64,000 bases of DNA from Glossina fuscipes (taxonomy: Eukaryota > Arthropoda > Insecta > Diptera > Glossinidae): assembly GCF_014805625.2 (NCBI RefSeq), contig NW_023998566.1, forward strand, positions 141,926 through 205,925, read 5' to 3'. Shown one piece after another: positions 10,741-22,639 of this stretch (positions within the stretch are counted from its first letter, which is position 1; each line of letters opens with the position of its first letter). Under the pieces are notes generated by a model that saw nothing but the letters and a program-made list of their open reading frames with translations, was not told the origin of the DNA and searched no databases. Both the position numbers and the translations under genes were made by a program.

Positions 10741-12128
10741 CTTTGGCTTGGAACGAGTGAAAAGCACAAGACAAAAGGAGAAATTGTTCTGGACGTGTAG
10801 GTTTTCTTATAAAATGCCTCGGTTGTTTTCTTTTTGTTCACTCACAAATTTAATCGCAGCTGGCTTCACGTTTTCATTTTTTTTTTTATTTTGGACGTCT
10901 AACAACTGCCTAAAATATCTGGGCTTACATAAATTCCAACTTGTACTTTGCGTGAACAAATGGAATGTTAAAATGAATGATGACAAATTTTCACCAATTA
11001 CATTTACCCTAAATAAGAGTACTTGTGATGAAATTTCTTTTTTTTTCATAAAGGTGATCTAAAATATCTGTACTCACATATTTACAGAAGATTAACAAGG
11101 AGAGACCGTACTAAAATTAAGCGCCAATAAATTCACTTTAAAAAACATATAACTTTGTTGCCTAATTCGTTTAGTAATTTCATATTTTATTTCATATATC
11201 ATAAAATCGAATTCAAAATCGCGAAATTATTTGAAATTACTAGAAACAAAGGAGACAGCAAAAAGATTCCTAGAAAAAGTGCGGGGATTGCAGCTGGGTC
11301 TCTTTCTCAATACCTTAAATATTTTAAATAAAAGATATAAATGCACTTACCGCCAAAAAAAATATAACTTTATAACTTTGTTAAAATTTTTTAAAAGAAA
11401 ACTTTAAATTTAAAAATTTTGTTGTGATATTTCTTATTTTTATCTTTTACGTAAAATGCTTATAAAAACTTATTTTTCAAATTTATAAACTCTTTTTGGT
11501 TTTATTTGTTTCGCAACCGTCAGAAGAATGCAAAATATTCCTCTGCCGTGAAAAGTATTCCCCGAAATGGAACCTATTTTATACCATTTCATTGTAAATT
11601 TTCTTATAACAACTGACACTGATTAAAGGGTCTTCATGTTTGTAACGCTTAAGATTGCCTGATGCACGTCAAGAAGAATTTTACACGGGAAGCAAAACGG
11701 TTTGCACACTAGTTCCAATAAAGCCATCCAAGCGTATTATTGTTTAATTTTCGCAATATTTCCATTATTATTCGTTTGTACAGTTGTACCTTGGGCGCAT
11801 TGCTCAAATCGAGGTAAAAGTGCATTTTGACTATCGAGCGTTGAGACAACTCTTGGGGTAAGCTTTAAACAACATACCGATGGTTTACAAGTTTGAAAAC
11901 TTACAGCCAATATGGAATTCATTCCAGCTTAAATATTTTCTGTGTGACTCCCTTTTTGGCGACGTTAGCAATGCATTGACGGGATACAGTTTTCTAGAGA
12001 ACATGCAATCCCTTCTCACGACTTGGATTCAAGCATTCACCATAATTTTCTAAAAAGAAAATTTATCGAACTAAAAATGCAGGAGGAACTGCTTGAAAGT
12101 TCAAGTGAAATGAATCGGTTCCTCATGA
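10741..12128. other. Non-coding stretch, possibly between exons
   Basis: AT-rich sequence. On the minus strand an ATG near 11922 is followed within a few codons by GGCTGTAAGT, which resembles a splice donor. Nothing here can be assigned to a protein family. Confidence 0.4.
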
Positions 12129-12356
12129 TTAATTGAAATTTTTATTTCCAGAATACACACACACACTGGTCGCTAGCCTGGCTAGCTTGAAGATCGGAGA
12201 AACTGTGAGCTTTCTTTCTTTGCTTTCATCACTACTCTTCGGATCAATTTTGAATAAATGAACGTGAGACGTTTCTGTAGCAAGAATCGCCACAATATCT
12301 TTGTTTGCCTCAAAAATAGTTATATAAATATTATTCGAAAAAGATACTTTGCAGTA
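12129..12356 (-). CDS. Candidate exon, possibly WD40-type (uncertain)
   Basis: An open stretch of about 75 codons on the minus strand with non-repetitive, protein-like composition. It contains IFEANKDIVAILATETSHVH followed by LFKID and a charged segment. The pattern of a hydrophobic strand, a polar turn and VHLFKI resembles one blade of a WD40 beta-propeller, but no diagnostic WD dipeptide is present. It has no good ATG at its start, which suggests an exon rather than a whole gene, and it ends at a TAA. It may belong with the exon-like stretch at 12464-12629 on the same strand, or it may be a remnant. Confidence 0.28.
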   Translation of the reverse strand, partial: YCKVSFSNNIYITIFEANKDIVAILATETSHVHLFKIDPKSSDESKERKLTVSPIFKLARLATSVCVYSGNKNFN

Positions 12357-12463
12357 CAAAAAGATTGTGAAAGATTGAATTGCAGGCTATCAAAGAAAGT
12401 GAGACTACGAACAATTGCTATACTACTTACATGATCATTGAGGAAATAGTTAAGTTTTTAATT

Positions 12464-12629
12464 CAATGAACGGATTCGTCGCAGAACAATTTCAATGTGA
12501 TCGCCATAAATATCCACATAAGCAGCGTAAGTCTCATTAGACATTCTCGAATTGAATTGACTCCCTCGCGAACCATATGTAATCTTGAGCGACCCGTACT
12601 GCTCGTCCTCCCCAACCTCCTCAACCTAT
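12464..12629 (-). CDS. Candidate terminal exon, unknown protein
   Basis: On the minus strand, after an ATATAG that could be a splice acceptor, a frame of about 54 codons begins VEEVGEDEQYGSLK, continues through NETYAAYVDIYGDHIEIVL and ends RRIRSLN before TAA. Its third codon positions are richer in G+C than the surroundings, unlike the T-rich spacers, which supports coding. No upstream exon was identified, so start and product are unknown. It does not resemble the transposons in this window. Confidence 0.3.
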
Positions 12630-12659
12630 ATCTAAGTGTTCTCTTTTTTTTTAACTGCA

Positions 12660-13547
12660 TTCTCCGTCACTAATTGTCTAGTTTTCTCCGTCCGTCTATC
12701 AGCAAGTCTCTTGCATTCTAACATGCAAGGCCTATGTCCTTCAACACCCCACAACTTGTTGATGCAACAATTCACTAAAAACTGCGTTAGGTATATTTGC
12801 CATGTATATAATATAAATAAGATATATAAAGATTATAAATTTATTAATATAACCTGAAAAGAAAAAATACAAAAAAATAAGAATATTTGGCCATATAAAT
12901 AAAAATAAAACACCGATCAACTATTTTTAATTTCAATTTAATTATATTATTACATTACAATAATTACATTACATTACAAGAAAAAACGCGACGCTACAAT
13001 GGCTGCAATGGCTAAACTGCGTGAATTGATAAAGCAAAGTATCAATGCATGTGTATGTGATATATTGCATATAGAATGGAGGATGTGTAATAGCAATATA
13101 TGTACATATATCAATTATTGTTATTGCATGCAGATTGTGTGCAGAGAAATTATTCTCTATACGAAGATTTCGATTTCCTACTTACACATCTACTAATATT
13201 TTTAGTTTTTATATGTACACAATTATAAATGAATAAAGACCACAGATAAAGATGGAGCGTAGTTCACTGAACTCGATCAAAATGTGATACGAATTTATTT
13301 ATGTATCTAGATACATATATGCATGTATGTATGTATATAATGCAAATTCAGTTTCTTACAATATTAAGTCAGTTATTATCAGTAATGTCCGGTGTCTCTT
13401 ATTCATTTACTTATTCTTTATTATTACTTCGTTATTTTCATTTATTGTTACAATTTCTCCTTTCGTGAATTTTTTAATGGTTAATTTTGAAAATCATATT
13501 TTGGCTGAAAGTAAATTATTTGTAGCGAAAATTGGTTGTAAATACAC
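12660..13547. other. AT-rich spacer
   Basis: Low-complexity AT-rich sequence with several short open frames and ATAT/ATGT runs (about 13310-13340). No gene is recognised. Confidence 0.55.
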
Positions 13548-13840
13548 TAAATGAATTGTTGTTAAGTATTATCGGTTGCCAGGCTTATGCATGTTTGCGG
13601 TGGCTTAGGGGTTCATTTGCAATTTGGTCCTGTACCGGTTGTGAGTGTGGCTCTATGCTAGTTGTGTACATGTTTTTTTCCCCTTTTTTTCTTCTTATTT
13701 GTTTTATTATACTTATACTAAGTTTTAATATTAACTAATATAAGATTTACTTTAAAAGTCAATTGAACTCGACTGTTATTTGTTTAGTTGAGTTTCATGT
13801 ATAAGTAGAATTAAAATAAAGAAATAAATAAATAAATAAA
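13548..13840 (+). mobile_element. Family J LINE, 3'-UTR-only copy
   Basis: Heavily 5'-truncated copy containing only the 3' UTR, ending in AAATAAATAAATAAATAAA. Shared landmarks with the other copies are TATCGGTTGCCAGGCTTATG, GGTTCATTTGCAATTTGGTC and TTGAACTCGACTGTTATTTG. Confidence 0.8.
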
Positions 13841-14910
13841 GCACAGGGGAGTTTTACTTAAAAAAACAAAAAAAGCATAAAAAAAATTGTGTGCACCTCA
13901 TCAACAATTAATATGACGGCGCACATCTTATTGTGTGCCGCTAATATGAATATAACTTCAATTTATTGATTCTATTCTAGGAAGGCTATTTCATAAGGAA
14001 ACAGCAACGAGATTCTCAGGAAAACGATTTTGATTTCTCGCTAAAATCCGTTAGCTGGGTTTTTTCTGTTTAAGGTATATAAAGAAAGTACCATGTGTAG
14101 AGAGAGCACAGAGTTGCTTTCAATAAATAAAAAATCTACAATGGGTTTAATTATCTCATGAGTTTAATTATCTCAGTGTCAATGAATTATGATTGGATGC
14201 GATGTTGATAATGGGCATGAAAATGTCTTCTTGTATTATATTGCTTAAAACATGCCGTTGAAGTTAGGCAAATTATATGTGTTTTTTGATTTTTTATCTT
14301 TTTTTTTGGAGGAAAAAAAATTGCAAAGAAAAACAACACTTAACTGTGCAATAATGTTTTATTTAAAACAATAATATAATAATATTTAATAATATCTGAA
14401 AATCAGTTTGATTAAGAAATGGACTAATATGTTAGAGTTATCTTTACACGTAGGTATATAGCAAGTCCAGTAAAGAGAGAAAACTGAAATAATAGCAGAT
14501 ACTTACGAGCAAGACTAAACTTGATGGCTTCAGGAAAGTTAAAAAGGATTATACAAAGTACAATCAATTTTAACATTTTCTTTGTGTAGATTAGGGCACG
14601 AATAATTTCTTCTTCTTGTAACTGAATTCTTCCAATTCGCGGTTTGCGGCTTTAAGTATAACACTAGCGTTTGTTTTGGGAACTAACCTCTATTAAACTG
14701 ACTGTACACTATTACCCGCCTTTGATATTTAATCTTTCACTTTCATTATAAGTTATAGCTGCACCTGGCACGAGTAATTATAAACTGCCAAAAATTCGCG
14801 GTTTCTATTGTATACCTATTTACACAGAGTACAAGGGAAAAAACACAGCAGCAAAAAAATTGCTTCTTGAGAAATTTATGTTGCTTCTTTTAATGTTCCG
14901 TTAATAAAGT
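13841..14910. other. AT-rich spacer
   Basis: No open frame or family signature is recognised. A TATAAAGAAAGTACC near 14078 is followed by a GAGCACAGAGTTGC segment. This resembles LTR-type promoters but is not supported by a partner copy. Confidence 0.5.
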
Positions 14911-15758
14911 CTAAGGAAGCGTTTTGCGCGCGATGTGTCCGTTTCATGTTTTTTTGCTGAACATCCTCCTCCCGCTCAAACGCACGTAGCGTACACAACC
15001 ATACGAAAATGTATTAAAAGTAAAAACGTACAAGCTATATATAAAAATGTACACAAAGTATTCACAAGTAACACATTCAACTACATGAGTTTTCGGGAAA
15101 TGTACTCATAAGCATAAAACGTATTCAAAGTATTCGCATGTAACATAGAGGCTATCTATACAAACGTATTCAAAGCATTCGCATGTAACATACAAGCTAT
15201 ATATAAAAATGTACTCAAAGTATTCGCATGTAACCTATACCACTATATGAGTCATACGTACTCAAAAGCATAAAACGTATTCAAGGCATTCACATGTAAA
15301 TGTACTCAAAAGCATAAAATGCATTCAAAGTATTCGCAGGTAAGAAATAAGCTAAATATAAAAAAACATATTGGCACGAAAAAAACCCTTTGCTTAAGTA
15401 AACACATCGAATTCACATACCTAACGGTTACCAGATCAGGCAGCAATGACAATAAGCCAGACATAAAATACTCAGACAAGCAATAGGCAATAGGAAGAAG
15501 GTTTTTGAAGTTAAGCATAGCGTAGGTAGGCATACCTAACCGTGTTGAGGCCTATAAAAACTGTGTCCGATCAAACCGAAGTTAACCTACGCTGAAATCA
15601 TACGAGTTCATACGTAAGGTAGTATTAACGCTAAGATATATATAAGAGAAGTATCTTCATATAAGTCGGAGCTGAGGTTGCAACATAGAGACAGGCAAAC
15701 ACGTTGAAGCCAACCTAAAGTAGCATACGTAACACTAGATGTATAAGAATATTGTCAC

Positions 15759-15836
15759 AATACATTTATTTGTAAGCAAGTATAATCTAGAACATACATG
15801 TAACGAAACAGGGGTGGTGATTGCGACTATAAAAGA
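15759..15836 (+). promoter_or_regulatory. Upstream copy of a duplicated LTR promoter segment
   Basis: About 75 bp, including GCGACTATAAAAGA with a TATA box at 15828-15834, repeated at 16382-16455 with about ten differences. Both copies carry the same TCTAGAACATAC segment and a GGGGT(G/C)GTGATTGCG run before the TATA box. Confidence 0.6.
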
Positions 15837-16381
15837 CTTATTGCAAAACGTAAGGAACATTTAGCTAAGACGGCAGTAGTGTTCAAACAGATCTACAGTT
15901 CTTGGCATAGTTGTGAACAATTTGTTCAAAATAGTTTTCTCCAGCAAAAGAGTAAACATGGCGCAGACCTTGTATGTGGTGGATTAAGATGTATGTGGTA
16001 TTAATTTTCGCATATTTTTCAACATTTTCTGTTAACTCTTACCATATATTCATACAAGTGCTTTTATATAATATATATAATCTTATATATATAAATGTAT
16101 ATTTAAGCAAAAATTATATGTAAACAAGTTACTGTTTTTTCATATAATTAAATAAAGGGTTTTAAATTTATTCAAACTACCTGCATGTAATTTATACAAT
16201 GTAATATAAATTGTATAATAGTATAATAAGAAAATCATTGAATAAGAAAAAAGCATAAGAAAGCAAAAAGATACAAGAAACCGAGGATAAGAAAAATACA
16301 TCCAAATGTCAAAAAAACTGAAATAAAAGTGAACAAAATTGGTCAAAAAAGCTGAAATAAAATTGGTCAAAAAAACTGAAC

Positions 16382-16455
16382 AATACATATGTAAGCAAGT
16401 ATAGTCTAGAACATACTTGTAACGAAGCAGGGGTCGTGATTGCGACTATAAAAGA
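16382..16455 (+). promoter_or_regulatory. LTR core promoter (TATA) segment, proximal copy
   Basis: Second copy of the segment at 15759. Its TATA box at 16447-16453 aligns with the single TATA box of the second LTR (54199-54205), so this one is probably the original promoter. Confidence 0.6.
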
Positions 16456-16768
16456 GCGTGCCGCACCACGCTCAGCCTTTCGATTGTGTCATAGCAGCCG
16501 AAGCAACCCGCGATACCAAGAGAGAAGCCTGATAACAAGCGTTCGAATAGGTTATACTAAACAGAAGAAAATTCCGACGGAAATTCGGGTCACAACGCTG
16601 GTTTCCTCCCACGTTTCTTAAAATTCGCGTAAATACTATAATCTCTTTGCAATTTAAATAAATAAAAACGTAAAACCCATACCGAAGGTCCAAGTAATAT
16701 TTATAAATATTCTTGGAAAGAGTCCTGGATTGGCTGAGTATACCCTGCCCAAACAGACTCATTACAAA

Positions 16769-19207
16769 AGTTTTTATAAGTTTTATATCATTTAAAAAAA
16801 AACACCGATAGTATTTTTTATTCGTAATATTTAATAAATACAAAGGGAAAAAATCTTTATCCGAAAAAAAGTGTTTCTTTCCCACATTAGCAAAATCGAA
16901 CGCGATGGAAATTACAAAGAAGCCAATTTATACAAAGGCTAAAACGGATGAAATCTAAGGAAGGATGAAATAATGACAATTGTAATGTTGTCTTATGGCT
17001 TCAATAAAATGCCTATTTGTCTGATATCATACATCCAACGTAAAGTGTATACTAAATTCTTCAAATATTTAGTAATGTTTGCTGTCAGTACATGGACAAT
17101 GCGTAGATTCTAGGTAGATAATTTACGACGTTACGCATTATCTACGCTGCGCTAAATTGTCTATTTTATTGTGTTCTTTGCATCGCGTAGGTAATGCTCT
17201 ACAGTAGACAATTTACGACACTATCTACATGGAATAGATAATGCGTAGACTATTAGTCATGTGATCGAAATTTATGCAAATTAAGAAATGTAGAATAGAA
17301 TCGGTAGCTTTCACACTCAAGCTTTACAAATTTTAAAATTTTTCAACCGCCAAAACGCAGAAAGACGGACCAATTCATTTTTATCTTTTGCTCTATACAT
17401 TAGATCAAGTACAAATTTTAACGTTAATAAATTTAACAATAACTCCTGAACCACTTGCAAATGCTTTTCATGCCTATTGATAAGAGCTTTTTCAGTTGGG
17501 CATTTTCAAATGTAAGCAAATGTGGAGTATCTAGAATTTGCAGCTTACGGGTGACAGCATCAATTTTAAACTTGTAGTTTAATCTTAGAATACATATATC
17601 TATGTTTCTAATGAAATCTGAATGCCTTTCGCATCTTAATATTGGAGTACAGAAGTATTTTCAGATAACCTATCTTTACACATTATTCAAGCAGTGTTGT
17701 AATGTATGTGTTATTGGTTGCGGATCCTTAAGCTACCAGTTATTCACTTAAAAAACAAAATCAACTTTAGGTTCTAGGGTTCGCGTAATCCTATACTTCC
17801 GTTTTTTGGACAAAAGACTTGCACAATGTACAATACTCCTCCAACTATATTATAACAGTGAGTGTAAAAAGTTACATCAAATATATTTTTAAATATGCTT
17901 ATTTCAGTGAACTAAAAGCTGGAAGATGAATTTTATTTCAGCCGCATTTATACTAAACAGAAGTTTGTGGGACTTTTGGGAACATTTTAATTCGTAAAAA
18001 ATTAACACGCCAAGATTTTATATATTTAAAAAAAACCTCATTATATATTATTATTCTTATTTGAAACCAATATCGTGAGTCATTATACCCGCAGTTTTAT
18101 GTAAAATTAGCACACTGAGCATACATTACTCTCCTTTTATTTGATGTTCAATTTATTGTACTGATACGAAATAGCACGTTTTAAACAGATAATGTAACTC
18201 CAGGTGTGACACATATAAGTTATGTTCATTCTAGATTACTAAAAAAAAAAGAAAAATAGGTCACCCACAAGTGTATGCAGGCATGGGCCATTTTTTCACT
18301 TTGAATATGGAAAGCAAGATTCCCCAAAAAGCAAATTTAAAAAGTTTCAATCTTGTATCTTTTATTACTGTGGGCACTGCTGCAATCAATTTGGCGCGTT
18401 ATCAATGCCAAGCTGCACGTTAGAACTTCCAAGTTCTATTTTTTCCGATCAGGAGGATATCAACAACATATAGCCCAGCCAGATATAAGGAAGTACTTGA
18501 AGAACATTGTATTAATAAACATTTAATTCTATTAAAGTTACTATCTATCTCTTTCAGAGTTCATCAAATTTATTTTTTTGGTCTAAATGAGTGGAAATAA
18601 TAATTTTTTCCGTTTTGTTTGAAAAACGACCGAATTTTCTGTAATTCGTAATATTCTAATTCGCCTATCCTCTCTTAACATTTCCAAATTATTTACAGTT
18701 GCCAAAATTGCATCTTTTAGCAGAAGAAACAATTCAACAATATATACTTTCCAAATTTCTCACTGATATTATTGTGACTGATATTGTGTGATGATAGTAA
18801 CTCGAATATTGGAAATGTAACCGTGTGTATAGATGCTTTGCAAACATAGCCGGGGAGATATTTTACAGCAAAATATAGACATTGCTCCTTTTAATATGCC
18901 CTGTGGCTTTTTATAGTCATTTTCAAGTGTTACGCTCATTAAGAAAGTGTACTCATATGCAAAGAAATGATTGCAAAAGACCTCTAAAAAATTCGATGCC
19001 GATTTATCATCAACAAACGTTCAACGTAAGTATTCCTCGGCTTTGATAGTACGTCAAACATCATTCTTTGCTTTTGTTTCAAAATAATCCAATTTTACTA
19101 CGAAGTGAAGTTCGTAAGGTATGAAAGCATTTTCAAAATAATTATGACTCAAACTTTTCATCTATTTTTAAAAAAACCATATAAATTAAAGAGTAAATCT
19201 GCTAATT
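16769..19207. other. AT-rich spacer downstream of mRpS27
   Basis: About 2.4 kb with no open frame of note. It contains an inverted-repeat cluster at 17090-17250 (listed separately). Parts near 18400-18500 have average composition but no recognisable product. Confidence 0.5.
17093..17250. repeat. Inverted-repeat cluster (TAGATAATGCG motif)
   Basis: GTAGATAAT and its reverse complement ATTATCTAC sit 13 nt apart at about 17113-17144. Related words in both orientations (AATGCGTAGA, TTTACGAC, TAGATAATGCGTAGAC) recur up to 17250. This looks like a small palindromic MITE-type insertion. Confidence 0.5.
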
Positions 19208-20510
19208 CTAATTAATTCTTCTTATTTCCGGCGGTACGTAATCTTCATCTATAGAGCGGGGTTTTTTCTTTTTACCAAACCATCTTTTTGGATAAAACAC
19301 CCTTTTGTTGTAGATTTGCAATTCGATATGTTCTTCTCGATCGAAATACCATAAATGTTCTTCCTTTGCAGATATTTCATTTAACACTTTCCCTATGTGC
19401 ATTTTACGCTCATTCTCATTACTTTCTTGCTGCACAGATTGCCTCGCGAACTCACATTTTTCTTGCCATAAGCGAAATACTTCTTGTTGGCATTTAATAA
19501 TAGAAGGTTCTTCTTTAACAAGCAGTTCCTTGAGTAACATGTCCATATCATTTTCAAAGCTCTGCTTTTGAACACGCTGATCGACAATCTTGTTAAACTT
19601 GTGATAAAATTCATGATTGTGCTTCTTTAAGAATTCCAAGCAAATTATATAAACATCCTCATATAATCGATAGGATTTGTTTTCCAAAATTTTCTCTAAA
19701 TCAGTAAAACGTTTACTTAAGACTAGCCCTAAAATGGAGACGCTTTCCCGCATTGCATCGGAGAGACAATGTTTATCTACTTTCAACAACGCTTTGCCCA
19801 TCTCGGCATATTTATCGATTGTTAAAGGATTACGTAAAAATTTTACACGCATCTTTTCCTGAATAAACGAATTAAATGTTAAAGACACATTTGTCATTGG
19901 GATTATTTTCATGTAATACCTCTTTGCCGGGAGAGTTCTCAAGCTCCTGTTGATGCACTTCTTCAAAATTATGTTTCAATACCATAAAGCATGATTTTAC
20001 GCAAAACGCTCCCACGAAACTACTGTCCAATCCATCATGCAATATTAATTTTAAAACCAACGGCAAACCCAGTTTATAGTCCTTCTCTTTATATAAGGAT
20101 TGCAAAACTGCAAAACCAGTAAAGTTGTTTAAAAATATGCCATACTGCAAGCGATCTGTTAATATCGCTACTAATTCTTCCAAACTGCAATTCTCTAGAA
20201 GGTAACGTACTGCAGCAAATTGAGTCGACTCCAAGGTTTTATTCGCCAGCTTACTAGCTCTAAAGCGCGAGAGTAAATCTAATATTGCGGAACGTCGATC
20301 ATCAGATTGACTTACATTGTTTAAGAAAAAATCGAGGTTAAATTCGTTTATATTTTTTCTAAGGTAAGCCAATTGAAACTGTGATTGGTTAAGCACATTG
20401 GTATTATCTAAACGAGTATGAAAGACTTTTCTCAATTCATTAGATATACATCTAGTTGATGATTTTATAAAATTGACATTTGAAATAAATATCGAACGGA
20501 CTATTAACAT
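19208..20510 (-). CDS. mRpS27: Mitochondrial ribosomal protein mS27 (two exons)
   Basis: Subunit of the mitochondrial small ribosomal subunit, a helical-repeat protein of the MRP-S27 family. Exon 1 is 20510-19920 (197 codons), exon 2 is 19858-19208 (216 codons plus TAG), joined by a 61-nt phase-0 intron: 413 residues, close to the human protein's 414. Family-like features are TDRLQYGIFLNNFTGFAVLQ near residue 125, followed by KEKDYKLGLPLVL (human: VQYGIFPDNFTFNLLMDSF). After the junction comes EKMRVKFLRNPL, and the C-terminus has LWYFDREEHIELQIYNKRV and YPKRWFGKKKKPR...YVPPEIR. I chose the ATG at 20510 because it is the first ATG in frame and opens a basic, acid-free N-terminus (MLIVRSIFISNVNFIKSSTR) suited to mitochondrial import. 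Both exons lack stops. It has no nearby host neighbours. Confidence 0.85.
19859..19919 (-). other. 61-nt intron of mRpS27
   Basis: Starts GTATTACATG after an exon ending AAAGAG and ends TTTATTCAG before GAAAAGATG. Removal joins two overlapping frames without loss: GKE|EKMRVKF. Reading through instead gives a stop 20 codons later, at TAA 19872-19874. Its length is typical of small dipteran introns. Confidence 0.85.
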
Positions 20511-21590
20511 TCTGCACCGAAATGTTACATTTATTATTATCAATTGAAATATCACAACAGCAACAGTAGCACACAAAGCACTATTTTCATGTTCGCCTGA
20601 ATGGGCAAATCACAATTTGACTGATTTCACTAAAATTTACGTTTCAGGTTACTCACGCATTTCTTCAATTAACAAGCCACACTTATATAATAGTCAATTC
20701 TTTATGCCAACGTGCAGTGATGCCAAACTGTATGTTTTCTTGCCATCAGTGTTGTTTGTTAAAATGGTAACTATATCTTAGTATTTTATTTCATATGTTC
20801 AGTAAGCTTGTAGAAAAAAAAACAATTCATTTGAGGACAAAAATTGCGTAAGCCTAACAAGACGAACTAACAAATTTCGTTCCAATGTTTCAATTTGGTA
20901 GTGCAAATAAACGAAAAAGTTACACCTACCACGAACGAAAGATTAGTGAACCAATTACGTATGGCAGAAGCTAAGGTCCAATTTCGGTTTCAAGCTTCTT
21001 CCTTTACAATAGCTGCGAGATATGTTGTCTTATAATTGTGAAATTAGACGAAAGTTAAATATCTCTGCGTTAGTGTTAGTTACTCAGAGGTAGTTTGGCT
21101 TCTGAGAGTTGCATTTATAAAAATAAATAGCTATAAACGGACTACAACAAAAAAAAATACAGCCAAAATGGTTTAGTTACAAATAGTTGCACCAAAACGA
21201 AAAACTTCAAATTATTAAATTTTGAAGAGAAAAAAAATAATCGAAAATACGAAACTTTCTTTATAAAACAATTTTTTTAGAGTGTGACACAAAACTAACT
21301 TTTGATTTGTAATTCACTATGAAACTCTGCATTCTGTATGTAACATACAGTGAGTTTCATAATATTGGGTTTTTACGTTCGACAAAAACGCCCATATTGC
21401 ACATATTAGAAACTAAAACAAGAAACAAACAAAACATTATTCCAGTAGTCAAGAAAAAAAAGTAGACAAGAAAACTTCAACAACTTCAAAAACGTAGCGT
21501 CATTAGTATTGTCAAAAATTAATATTTTTGCTTAATAATGTCGTTTAAATATTTTGACATCTTTTGTGTGATTTTTCTTGCGTAGTAGTA
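20511..21590. other. Upstream region of mRpS27 and AT-rich spacer
   Basis: The mRpS27 promoter should lie just above 20510, but no TATA box or other core element is evident. Beyond that the sequence is A-rich with no recognisable gene. Confidence 0.5.
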
Positions 21591-21600
21591 CTATTTTTTA

Positions 21601-21757
21601 GATCCTGGACGGAAGAGATTGAGGGTTTGCGCACATGGCGACCCAATTCATTCCACATATATTTGGTGCGGTTCACGCGTGGTGATTTCTGGAGGATGGT
21701 GAGGCAGTTATGTAAGAGCCATCGTTGAATTAATGGGGAATTACGCTTGAGGTTGTT
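21601..21757 (-). pseudogene. Tc1/mariner-type transposase fragment
   Basis: On the minus strand a stop-free stretch of about 50 codons contains VNRTKYMWNELGRHVRKPSI then SSVQD. It resembles the C-terminal DDE region of Tc1-like transposases (usual pattern SPDLNPIExxWxELxRxVR). The position of the catalytic Glu reads Lys. No terminal repeats were identified. It is a short, inactive remnant. Confidence 0.45.
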
Positions 21758-22103
21758 ATATTGTTGGAATTTGAATGTTTCTAAAACACCAAGTATGTGG
21801 ACATATTTACATTCCTGTTATAAAGCCTATATAACAAGCCAAGCGGACTAAACAGTACATAATTAGTGCGGCAATGAGATATTCCCAAGGGAATATAGTG
21901 TCGTGAAGACCTATTCGCAACATTGATGTCGACTAAGTTAAATAGGTAAAAAGAGGAAACAATTTAACAATAATCCCGATAATTTCCCCTCTCTTATGCA
22001 GGGACGATATTAGGTTAGGTTTGTTGTCATATGGCAGAAGAATTCTAGCAAGCTCTCATGGCACATTGCGTAAGGCGCAAAGAAAAAAATTTCTCTGCAA
22101 AGA

Positions 22104-22600
22104 CTAATCGATCGGTGTGACATTGACAATAAGGCGCCCAAACATCGTCGTTAAATTCTTTAATTCATCTCTTAACAAAACCCAAACTGACTTAGCCATG
22201 TGAATGGACCATTCAACAGGGTTGAACTTGAGTCTGCAATCAAATAACACGCCTAAATGTTTAAAGCAAGACGCATTCTCCAGAGCATAATTACTTATAG
22301 AATAACAAATAGGCACTGAGAATGACATTTTTTTGCATTTGCTTAAATTACATGACATAATGTTGGCAGCACATCAATAATTCAAAGATAATCGATCAGA
22401 TTGTCGCCCATCAATGTCAACCATTTGAAGTAAAAATTTTCACATCATCCGCAAACATAAGAATTTTAGAAAACTAGACATAAGAGGGGAGATCATTAAT
22501 ATACACAATAAATAAGATAGGGCCCAAATGACTCACTTGAGGAATAGCAGAATAGAATTGTAATAGATTTCAAAAAATGAAATAATTGACGATAAATTTC
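22104..22600 (-). pseudogene. LINE reverse transcriptase fragment
   Basis: The minus strand encodes, across several stops and a frameshift, AIPQVSHLGPILFIVYINDL, then LMFADDVKIF, then SKCKKMSF and CFKHLGVLFDCRLKF. These are RT blocks 5-7 of a Jockey/CR1-type LINE (usual forms VPQGSHLGP and YADDVKLF). It is related to family J but more diverged, without a 3' UTR in common. It is decayed. Confidence 0.75.
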
Positions 22601-22639
22601 CACTTTCAAACATGGATTCAATAATAGACAAACTATAAT

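Larger units (their letters stand above)
14911..16764 (+). mobile_element. Solo LTR of an LTR retrotransposon, copy 1
   Basis: About 1.85 kb related along its length to the LTR at 53171. It starts TCTAAGGAAGCGTTTTGC (copy 2: TGTAAGGAAGCGTTTTGC) and ends in CATTACA. AAAG on both sides (14907-14910 and 16765-16768) gives a possible 4-bp target duplication. The U3-like part (about 15000-15350) holds degenerate repeats of GTATTCAAAGTATTCGCATG. A TATAAAA box lies at 16447-16453 in GCGACTATAAAAGAGC. GTGTCATAGCAGCC follows, then AATAAA near 16660 and ACCGAAGGTCCAAGTAAT toward the 3' end. A duplicated promoter segment is listed separately. No pol is adjacent, so it is probably solo. The superfamily is not determined. 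Confidence 0.65.

Noticed and set aside
10733..11062. 109-codon frame on the plus strand
   Set aside because: Phe/Leu-rich reading of T-rich DNA with an equally long frame on the other strand; no family resemblance.
16472..16885. 137-codon frame on the minus strand
   Set aside because: It runs across the LTR 3' end into flanking DNA, so it cannot be one gene; composition is that of AT-rich sequence.
19208..20576. mRpS27 as a frameshifted pseudogene, or with a start at 20576
   Set aside because: A consensus 61-nt intron explains the frame change, and the codon at 20576 is TTG, not ATG; the first ATG in frame is 20510.
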